DNA of 28,715 nucleotides from an uncultured Hungatella sp. (GTDB taxonomy: Bacteria; Bacillota; Clostridia; Lachnospirales; Lachnospiraceae): assembly GCA_910586845.1 (NCBI GenBank), contig CAJUJV010000025.1:1-28715 (forward strand). The letters run 5' to 3'. Below are positions 23,903 to 28,715 of this stretch, piece by piece. Position 1 is the first letter of the stretch. Every line of letters begins with the position of its first letter. The position numbers were made by a program, and so were the translations under genes. The notes beneath the pieces were generated by a model that did not search any database, had not been told where the DNA came from, and was given only the letters and a program-made list of their open reading frames with translations.

Positions 23903-23916
23903 CGTAAGCACTTACA
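23903..23916 (-). promoter_or_regulatory. LacI/GalR-type operator upstream of the solute-binding gene
   Basis: On minus: TGTAAGTGCTTACG, with half-sites GTAAG and CTTAC. It fits the LacI-family/cre pattern TGWAANCGNTNWCA at all but two positions. It lies just downstream of the TAAGAT box (minus, 23924-23930 region), where a bound repressor would block transcription. The divergent LacI-family protein or CcpA are the candidates. Confidence 0.6.
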
Positions 23917-23923
23917 TGATCTC

Positions 23924-23947
23924 ATCTTACCACATAAGGCGAAAAAA
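23924..23947 (-). promoter_or_regulatory. Promoter-like block of the solute-binding gene
   Basis: ATCTTACCACA, 3 bases, GGCGAAAAAA on plus, conserved with 21367-21390 upstream of esterase 1. On minus it contains TAAGAT as a possible -10. A recognisable -35 is absent, suggesting an activator or a weak promoter. Confidence 0.5.
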
Positions 23948-24250
23948 GATAGATAAATTATGCACAAAAAACATGTTATCTATTTGGCTATATACACATT
24001 TTATCTCGGTAAAAAATACATTTCATCTTCCTAATTAGATACTTTCATGATAATAACTTCGATTTTATAGGAATAAATTTTAATTTATTATCTATTTTAA
24101 ACACATTTATGAAAATATACTGAAAATGTTTTCACTATTTTTCACTTTCAAATTCGAGTATCAAAAAACCGGCGGCGATATGGCTTTTGACATCCGAATT
24201 CTTTCAAGAAATAAAGTAAAAGGGACCCGGCGGAGGCTAAAGTTCGGGAT
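23948..24250. other. AT-rich intergenic region between the solute-binding gene and the LacI-family gene
   Basis: About 300 bases, much richer in A and T than the flanking genes up to about 24165. It holds the cre-like site at 24121-24134 and repeated GTGAAAA words on the minus strand (about 24130-24150). From 24165 it returns to GC-rich sequence with three CCGG/CGGCGG words that could pair with CCGCCG at 24261. No gene or known RNA element is recognised. Confidence 0.6.
24121..24134. promoter_or_regulatory. cre-like catabolite-control site
   Basis: TGAAAATGTTTTCA matches TGWAANCGNTNWCA at every position but one and is symmetrical in its arms (TGAAAA/TTTTCA). It lies midway between the divergent solute-binding and LacI-family genes. 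CcpA or the local LacI protein could bind. Confidence 0.6.
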
Positions 24251-24254
24251 GGGA

Positions 24255-24284
24255 TTGCAACCGCCGTCATCTCTATAGTATAAT
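24255..24284 (+). promoter_or_regulatory. Promoter of the LacI-family regulator
   Basis: TTGCAA (24255-24260), 18-bp spacer, TATAAT (24279-24284), 48 bases before the ATG. Confidence 0.65.
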
Positions 24285-24332
24285 ATCCATGGAAATTTTC
24301 CCAATCATTCATACGATCAGGAGGACTCACAG

Positions 24333-25334
24333 ATGGCTGTCACAATCAAAGACATCGCCGCAAAAGCGGGCGTCTCCAACGCCATGGTCTCCAGGGCTCT
24401 GACAGGCAGCGGCCCCGTGGCTCCGGAGAAAAAAAGAAGGATCCTGGATATCGCCGATGCTCTCGGATATGTCCCCAACCAGGCGGCAGTCTCCCTGCGC
24501 AAGACCAGGAGCCGTACCATCGGGCTCTGCTTCTCTTCCATCAACCGCAGCACCTCCCCCTATGTGGTCCATCAGGTCCTGATCGGCGTCTATGATGTGG
24601 TGGGTGGACGGTACAATATTTTTGTAAAAGGCATCGACCTGCATCAGCCCGGCACTCTCAGCCCCGGCCTGTGCGACGGTCTCCTGGTCATGTCCCAGTG
24701 GGACAGTGACATCGAATTTCTGGAAGAGGCCTGGACTAAAAAAATCCCCATGGTAGCCATCAGCCGACAGCTGCCTCTGGACATTCCGTTTGTGGTTACG
24801 GACGAACAGGGAGGGATGGCAAAAGCCATGGATTACCTGCTCTCCCAGGGGCACCGGCGCATCGGTATCATCGAAGGGCCTCAGAATCTGGAGACTGTTC
24901 TCTGCCGTCATGCCGGCTGGTGGACCTCCGCAAAACGGTGGGGCATAGATCCCATGTCCCTGCCCGTGGAGATCGGCAACTTCCGGTACCGCGCCGGAAA
25001 AACGGCCGCCGCCAGACTTCTCACCGTTCATCCGGATCTTACGGCGCTTCTCTGTTTTAACGACGAGATGGCTCTGGGGGCAATCGATGCCGCCGCCGAT
25101 TTAGGCCTTAAGGTTCCCGACGACCTGTCTGTGACCGGTTTTGACAATTGGGATTTTGCCGGACATTCCGATGCTCATCTGACTACCATAGAGCGGAATA
25201 CCATCCGCATCGCCTCCGAGGGCACCCGGATGCTTCTGGGCTATATGGAACAGAACATCCGGCCCGCCAATGTCTATCTGGAAAACAAGCTGATCATCCG
25301 GGAAAGCGTCCGGCCGGCAGCACCGGCTGTCTGA
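24333..25334 (+). CDS. LacI-family transcriptional regulator
   Basis: 333 residues. The N-terminal LacI helix-turn-helix is VTIKDIAAKAGVSNAMVSRAL, with hinge LGYVPNQAAVSLRKTRSRTIG. A periplasmic-binding-protein-like effector domain follows (about 62-330), including FVVTDEQGGMAKAMDYLLSQGHRRIG, ALLCFNDEMALGAIDAAADLG, SVTGFDNWDFAGHSDAHLTTIERN. The family senses a sugar and represses local catabolic genes. It is divergent from the solute-binding gene, which carries a LacI-type operator, so that gene, the esterases and itself are likely targets. ATG 24333 follows AGGAGG at 8 bases. It is convergent with the discoidin-like gene, separated by a shared terminator. Confidence 0.94.
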   Translation: MAVTIKDIAAKAGVSNAMVSRALTGSGPVAPEKKRRILDIADALGYVPNQAAVSLRKTRSRTIGLCFSSINRSTSPYVVHQVLIGVYDVVGGRYNIFVKGIDLHQPGTLSPGLCDGLLVMSQWDSDIEFLEEAWTKKIPMVAISRQLPLDIPFVVTDEQGGMAKAMDYLLSQGHRRIGIIEGPQNLETVLCRHAGWWTSAKRWGIDPMSLPVEIGNFRYRAGKTAAARLLTVHPDLTALLCFNDEMALGAIDAAADLGLKVPDDLSVTGFDNWDFAGHSDAHLTTIERNTIRIASEGTRMLLGYMEQNIRPANVYLENKLIIRESVRPAAPAV

Positions 25335-25354
25335 ATCTTCCCCGGCGCATCAGA

Positions 25355-25403
25355 AAAAACAGGTATGAAAAAGCCCTTTCGGGGCCTTCTCATACCTGTT
25401 TTT
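25355..25403. terminator. Bidirectional terminator between the LacI-family and discoidin-like genes
   Basis: AAAAACAGGTATGA / TCATACCTGTTTTT is a perfect 14-bp stem with an inner GCCC/GGGC hairpin. The arms supply T tracts on both strands between two convergent genes. Confidence 0.92.
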
Positions 25404-25414
25404 AATTCTTGTCT

Positions 25415-26206
25415 CTATGAATTGGTTCCGTACACCTGGATCTGGGTCAGAGCCGGGAAAGGAGACGGATCGTCGGCCTTGATCAGATCACTGAGCTTTA
25501 ACCAGGTGATCTGTTTTTTCTCTATGGCAAACACATGGGGTCTGACGCTCTTTTCCATATGTACCACTTCCCTGCTTCCGTCAGAAAAGGTAAGAGTCGC
25601 CTGAACCCACCAGTTGTCATGGGGGAAATCCGCTCTGGTGTAGAGAACGATCCTGTCCATATCCACAGGCCGCCCGAATTCCAGAGTCAGCTCCGCATCA
25701 TCCTGCCGGTTGATCCCCCAGGATTCATAGGGCCACTGTCCATGGGACTCATTGGCCACCACGCCGTCGATGGCGTTTCTGGCGGCGAACACCGACTCTC
25801 CCCGGGTCTCCACATTGGCATGGACATGGGGATAACAGCCGGGATCCCCGTGCTGATCCATCACATTCTTAGCCAGGTTCCGGTAACAGGAATTCTCGTA
25901 GTCTTCGGCCTTCCGCATGGTGATATAGTGGCGGTCTCCCGTGAAGGAAACCGGATTGCAGGAGATCTTTTTCTCACCGAAGGGGATCACATACTCCAGC
26001 GTCTCCTTGGTCAGATACACATAGGCCTCATCCATGGCTCCATCTACCCGGATCACATAATAGCTTTCTGTCTCGTCGGTTCCGAAACAGATCCTGTCTC
26101 CCGGTTTATACTCACCCTCAAATACCATAAGGATCTGGTCTTCTCCCTGAACCATACATTTCTCTCTTCCCTCTTCATCCCGCAGGGTAATACTCATCTT
26201 TGCCAC
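25415..26206 (-). CDS. Cytosolic protein with F5/8 type C (discoidin-like) C-terminal domain
   Basis: 263 residues. No signal peptide or membrane segment, which is odd because discoidin-like carbohydrate-binding domains usually work outside the cell. Residues 1-110 are a beta-rich N-terminal domain (SITLRDEEGREKCMVQGEDQ) that I do not recognise. Residues about 120-263 resemble a galactose-binding/discoidin fold: AARNAIDGVVANESHG, SWGINRQDDAELTLEFGRPVDMDRIVLYTRADFP, TLTFSDGSREVVHM, ending SPFPALTQIQVYG. The start is GTG 26206, with AGGAGG nine bases upstream; ATG 26197 is too far from it. Related proteins occur near sugar regulators in gut clostridia. A role in binding or modifying an imported glycan is only inferred. 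Confidence 0.8.
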   Translation of the reverse strand: MAKMSITLRDEEGREKCMVQGEDQILMVFEGEYKPGDRICFGTDETESYYVIRVDGAMDEAYVYLTKETLEYVIPFGEKKISCNPVSFTGDRHYITMRKAEDYENSCYRNLAKNVMDQHGDPGCYPHVHANVETRGESVFAARNAIDGVVANESHGQWPYESWGINRQDDAELTLEFGRPVDMDRIVLYTRADFPHDNWWVQATLTFSDGSREVVHMEKSVRPHVFAIEKKQITWLKLSDLIKADDPSPFPALTQIQVYGTNS

Positions 26207-26257
26207 GGCAACGCTCCTCCTGTCCCTCTAAATAATCACTGCTTTTGATTTTTCTCT

Positions 26258-26286
26258 ATCATGCCCCATAATCTCCCAAATGTCCA
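26258..26286 (-). promoter_or_regulatory. Possible promoter of the discoidin-like gene
   Basis: On minus: TGGACA (26281-26286), 17-bp spacer, CATGAT (26258-26263), 51 bases before the GTG start. The -10 match is weak. Confidence 0.42.
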
Positions 26287-26320
26287 TATGCTTTTTTCGG
26301 AGAAACATGCTCTTTCTTAA

Positions 26321-26452
26321 TTATTTTCTCCTCCGTCCCTCTTTTGCCTCCGGAATCATGTCCGGAAAGATCTGCTTTAAGCACCGCCAGATATGGGGCT
26401 TTCCGCAGCCCGCAGAGCCTGCGAATACGGCGTTGGTATTGTTCTTTTCCAT
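26321..26452 (-). CDS. Small 43-residue protein, function unknown
   Basis: It begins MEKNNTNAVFAGSAGCGKPH, continues IWRCLKQIFPDMIPEAKEG and ends RRRK. ATG 26452 follows AGGGAGG at 8 bases, a strong ribosome site and the main support. The GSAGCGK stretch looks like a Walker A loop, but the protein is too short to be a nucleotide-binding enzyme. It has two cysteines and a basic tail. An in-frame ATG at 26548 (AAGGA upstream) would add 32 residues. It lies downstream of tRNA-Ala on the same strand. No family is recognised. Confidence 0.5.
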   Translation of the reverse strand: MEKNNTNAVFAGSAGCGKPHIWRCLKQIFPDMIPEAKEGRRRK

Positions 26453-26658
26453 AAGGTTGACCTCCCTCTTCGCAGACAGCTGAACAGCAGCAGATTCTTT
26501 CTTCCTGATTTTGGACAAGAAAAAAGCCAATATCTCGGAAGGACACATGTGTTTACATCCTTCTAATATACTGACTGCTGATTCTGAAAACTTATTCTCT
26601 TTACAATAATGTATCATATGATAAGGAACTTCCCCGCTGTGCGGATCCTTACATATAA

Positions 26659-26731
26659 TGGAGCATATGGGATTCGAACCCACGGCCTTTTGAATGCCAT
26701 TCAAACGCGCTCCCAGCTGCGCCAATGCCCC
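26659..26731 (-). tRNA. tRNA-Ala (anticodon GGC)
   Basis: A 73-base cloverleaf: acceptor GGGGCAT / ATGCTCC with the G3-U70 pair that is the identity element for alanine, D stem GCGC/GCGC, anticodon stem TTTGA/TCAAA with loop ATGGCAT (anticodon GGC), T arm GTGGG-TTCGAAT-CCCAT, and discriminator A73. The 3' CCA is not encoded (TTA follows) and must be added after transcription. A 142-codon open frame passing through it is not a gene. Confidence 0.97.
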
Positions 26732-26774
26732 AGTTTCGCCGTCCTGCATAACCGCCGGATCAGGCTACTCACAT

Positions 26775-26803
26775 AGTCTATCACAAAAAAAAGAATTTGT
26801 ACA
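26775..26803 (-). promoter_or_regulatory. Probable promoter of tRNA-Ala
   Basis: On minus: TGTACA (26798-26803), 17-bp spacer, TAGACT (26775-26780), placing the start about 37 bases before the tRNA. Confidence 0.5.
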
Positions 26804-26866
26804 GCCCCAATTTACTTTTTTTTACATGAAGACATACATATTGAAAAAACGATGTTATACTTTCCA

Positions 26867-27517
26867 TTAACCGTTCTCCTGCTCTTCCGGTTCCAGCACA
26901 TACACCGGCAGATCCCAGCGCCGCCGGCTGGCCATGGTCCGGATCACAAACACGGTGAGGATGCCCAAAAAAGCAGCCGTCCACTCCGGAACCCGCGTCA
27001 GCAGAATCACATAGACGACGCTTCCGGCCAGAGCCGCGCTGGCATAGATCCTTTTTCTGAAAATGACCGGCATCATATTGGCCATAACATCCCTCATGAG
27101 ACCGCCGCCCACCCCGGTAAGCACTCCCACGAAGATCACCAGAAACCAGCTGCCGCCGTAGCCGCAGTCGATGGCTGTCTGAGATCCGACCACCGCGAAG
27201 ACTCCCAGGCCCACAGAGTCGGAGACATCCATCACACAGGTCAGCTGGCGGAAATGCCGTCTTGGCAGAGCTCCCTTCCTGGCCGCCATCCACAGCCAGA
27301 ACACCACCGTGGCCGTTGCCACCGCCACATAGATGCCGTTCCGGAACATCCCCGGCGGAAAACGGCCCAGAAGCACATCCCGCAGGGTTCCTCCTCCCAC
27401 TGCCGTCACGGTCCCCAGGACCCATACGCCGAAAATATCCATTTTCTTTGAATTGGCCACCATACAGCCGGAAAACGCAAATGCAATAGTTCCGATGATC
27501 TCCAGAATGAATATCAT
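26867..27517 (-). CDS. TRIC-type (UPF0126/YadS) cation channel family membrane protein
   Basis: 216 residues with about seven membrane helices in two repeated halves of three plus one. Each half carries the family's glycine-rich motif: AVGGGTLRDVLLG (first) and GVGGGLMRDVMAN (second). SGCMVANSKKMDIFGVWVLG at the N-terminus is also typical. Prokaryotic TRIC proteins form trimeric monovalent-cation channels; many bacterial members are uncharacterised, so the physiological role here is unknown. ATG 27517 follows AAGGAG at 7 bases. It has its own promoter and lies upstream of tRNA-Ala on the same strand. Confidence 0.92.
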   Translation of the reverse strand: MIFILEIIGTIAFAFSGCMVANSKKMDIFGVWVLGTVTAVGGGTLRDVLLGRFPPGMFRNGIYVAVATATVVFWLWMAARKGALPRRHFRQLTCVMDVSDSVGLGVFAVVGSQTAIDCGYGGSWFLVIFVGVLTGVGGGLMRDVMANMMPVIFRKRIYASAALAGSVVYVILLTRVPEWTAAFLGILTVFVIRTMASRRRWDLPVYVLEPEEQENG

Positions 27518-27560
27518 ATGCCTTCTCCTTCCCTCAGCCGCCGCTGTGCAGCATGCCCTC

Positions 27561-27590
27561 AGTATACCACGTTTCTGCAGCGAAAGTAAA
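27561..27590 (-). promoter_or_regulatory. Promoter of the TRIC-type gene
   Basis: On minus: TTTACT (27585-27590), 18-bp spacer, TATACT (27561-27566), 43 bases before the ATG. Confidence 0.55.
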
Positions 27591-27637
27591 CGGACAGAAT
27601 CAGAAAAAACCTGCGCCAGTATATATTTCGGATTCTG

Positions 27638-27664
27638 CTAGCACTCTTTTTAGTTGAGTGCTAA
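27638..27664 (+). promoter_or_regulatory. CIRCE operator upstream of htpG
   Basis: CTAGCACTC, nine bases, GAGTGCTAA: 17 of 18 consensus positions, 9-9-9 spacing. It ends 7 bases before the -35 hexamer of htpG, unlike the hrcA copy, which is downstream of its promoter. Confidence 0.94.
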
Positions 27665-27671
27665 ATTTTTG

Positions 27672-27700
27672 TTGACAATTTGTTCTAACAGTACTAGAAT
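27672..27700 (+). promoter_or_regulatory. Sigma-A promoter of htpG
   Basis: TTGACA (27672-27677), 17-bp spacer, TAGAAT (27695-27700), 49 bases before the ATG at 27750. Confidence 0.87.
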
Positions 27701-27749
27701 ACTGTGTAAGCAGTAAAAAAGAAAATCACAGAACAAAGGAGTGTTTCAT

Positions 27750-28715
27750 ATGGCTACAAAGACAGGCAGTTTATCTATAAGCAGCGAGAATATTTTTCCC
27801 GTGATCAAAAAGTGGCTCTATTCTGACCACGACATCTTTTACCGGGAGCTGGTGTCCAACGGCTGCGATGCCATCACCAAGCTAAAGAAGCTGGAGCTTA
27901 TGGGCGAGTTTGAAAAGCCCGAGGATCTTGAGTATCAGATCCATGTGACCGTGAACCCGACGGACAAGACCATTACGGTTACGGATAACGGTCTGGGCAT
28001 GACCGAGGAAGAAGTGGATGAGTATATCAACCAGATCGCATTTTCCGGCGCCCAGGATTTCCTGAACAAATATAAAGACAAGGCCAATGAGGATCAGATC
28101 ATCGGTCATTTCGGTCTGGGCTTCTACTCTGCATTCATGGTAGCGGACAAGGTGACCATCGATACCTTATCCTATAAGGAAGACGCAAAGCCGGTACACT
28201 GGGAGTCTGAGGGAGGCACGGAGTTTGAGATGGGCGAGGGAGACCGGGAGGCCATCGGTACAACCATCACACTGTATCTCAACGAGGACAGCGTGGAATT
28301 CTCCAATGAATACCGGGCCAGAGAAGTACTGGAGAAGTACTGCGGCTTCATGCCTGTGCCCATCTATCTGAATAACGCGGAAGCAGAGCCTCAGTATGAG
28401 ACCATCGAGAAGGATGAACTGACGGACAAAGACACTGTGGTGGAGACCATTGTGGAAGAGGCCAAGACCGAGGAGAAGGAGAATGAGGACGGCGGGAAGG
28501 AAGTCGTGGAAGTATCTCCTGCCAAAGAAAAGTATAAGATCTTAAAACGCCCTGTTGCTGTCAATGACGTCAATCCGCTCTGGAACAAGCACCCCAACGA
28601 GTGCACGGAAGAGGAATACAAGGCATTTTACAGAAAGGTCTTTATGGATTACAAGGAGCCTCTGTTCTGGATCCACCTGAACATGGATTACCCCTTCAAC
28701 CTGAAAGGCATTCTG
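27750..28715 (+). CDS. htpG: Hsp90 chaperone HtpG (partial, C-terminus off the right edge)
   Basis: The first 322 codons of an Hsp90. N-terminal GHKL ATPase domain: YRELVSNGCDAITK (catalytic Glu and Mg-binding Asn region), TDNGLGMTEEE, GHFGLGFYSAFMVAD (lid and glycine motif) and GTTITLYL. An acidic linker follows (about residues 215-255, rich in Glu and Lys), then the start of the middle domain with NPLWNKHPNECTEEEY and DYPFNLKGIL. The family is about 620-680 residues, so roughly half lies outside. ATG 27750 follows AAAGGAG at 8 bases. The CIRCE upstream predicts heat induction through HrcA; in B. subtilis htpG is not in the CIRCE regulon, so this is a lineage difference. Confidence 0.96.
   Translation, partial: MATKTGSLSISSENIFPVIKKWLYSDHDIFYRELVSNGCDAITKLKKLELMGEFEKPEDLEYQIHVTVNPTDKTITVTDNGLGMTEEEVDEYINQIAFSGAQDFLNKYKDKANEDQIIGHFGLGFYSAFMVADKVTIDTLSYKEDAKPVHWESEGGTEFEMGEGDREAIGTTITLYLNEDSVEFSNEYRAREVLEKYCGFMPVPIYLNNAEAEPQYETIEKDELTDKDTVVETIVEEAKTEEKENEDGGKEVVEVSPAKEKYKILKRPVAVNDVNPLWNKHPNECTEEEYKAFYRKVFMDYKEPLFWIHLNMDYPFNLKGIL

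Noticed and set aside
24165..24270. Riboswitch or structured RNA in the LacI leader region
   Set aside because: Several CGGCGG/CCGCCG words could pair, but most of the region lies upstream of the mapped promoter and fits no riboswitch pattern I know.
24148..24330. 60-codon minus-strand frame upstream of the LacI gene
   Set aside because: It overlaps the LacI gene promoter, has no ribosome site and no recognisable protein features.
26321..26749. 142-codon minus-strand frame
   Set aside because: Its 5' part runs through the tRNA-Ala gene. Only the last 43 codons, with their own ribosome site, are kept as a possible gene.
1..28715. CRISPR arrays, insertion sequences, phage genes or defence systems
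   Set aside because: No regularly spaced repeats, transposase, integrase or nuclease clusters were seen on either strand.

Overview
The window looks like a chromosomal segment of a spore-forming Lachnospiraceae-type clostridium (Bacillota). The gene set is clostridial: hrcA, lepA-hemW, gpr-spoIIP, rpsT, holA, comEC, a GerMN lipoprotein, degV and gpmI. Promoters are sigma-A type (TTGACA/TATAAT-like), ribosome sites are strong AGGAGG types, and base composition is moderately GC-rich except for one AT-rich intergenic stretch. Species is not assigned.

Layout. (1) 1-860: the start of the class I heat-shock operon, hrcA (minus strand, running off the left edge), with a sigma-A promoter and a perfect CIRCE operator. 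(2) 1062-2009: a divergent secreted 3D-domain protein. (3) 2100-7497, minus: hemW and lepA from one promoter, then spoIIP and the spore protease gpr. (4) 7570-8010: monocistronic rpsT with a TTG start. (5) 8036-17772, a minus-strand cluster: ABC exporter, DegV, sensor kinase, GerMN lipoprotein, ComEC, two small membrane proteins, an alkyltransferase-like protein and holA. A second promoter precedes the small membrane proteins. holA as given is broken by a deletion/frameshift. (6) 17910-18626: a zinc-ribbon membrane protein on plus. (7) 18771-20312: gpmI on minus. (8) 20346-26206: an accessory carbohydrate locus with two paralogous alpha/beta-hydrolases (esterases), a sugar-type solute-binding lipoprotein with no permeases, a divergent LacI-family regulator, and a cytosolic protein with a discoidin-like C-terminus. 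It carries signs of decay and duplication: two ORF remnants, a duplicated promoter block and a 22-bp inverted copy of one gene's 3' end. (9) 26321-27517, minus: a TRIC-type channel, tRNA-Ala(GGC) and a small unknown ORF. (10) 27638-28715: a second CIRCE, a promoter and htpG, running off the right edge.

How the parts fit. The two CIRCE sites suggest that the HrcA encoded at the left edge controls both its own operon and htpG at the right edge. Regions 2-5 are mainly housekeeping, sporulation and envelope genes in an arrangement I believe is common in this family. The esterases, binding protein and LacI regulator appear to be what remains of a plant or mucin glycan-use locus, probably controlled by the LacI protein and by catabolite repression. 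No phage, insertion sequence or CRISPR array was seen, and no clearly new defence or metabolic system. The most unusual items are the broken holA, the CIRCE upstream of the htpG promoter, the scars in the esterase region, and a sensor kinase/GerMN lipoprotein pair with no response regulator.
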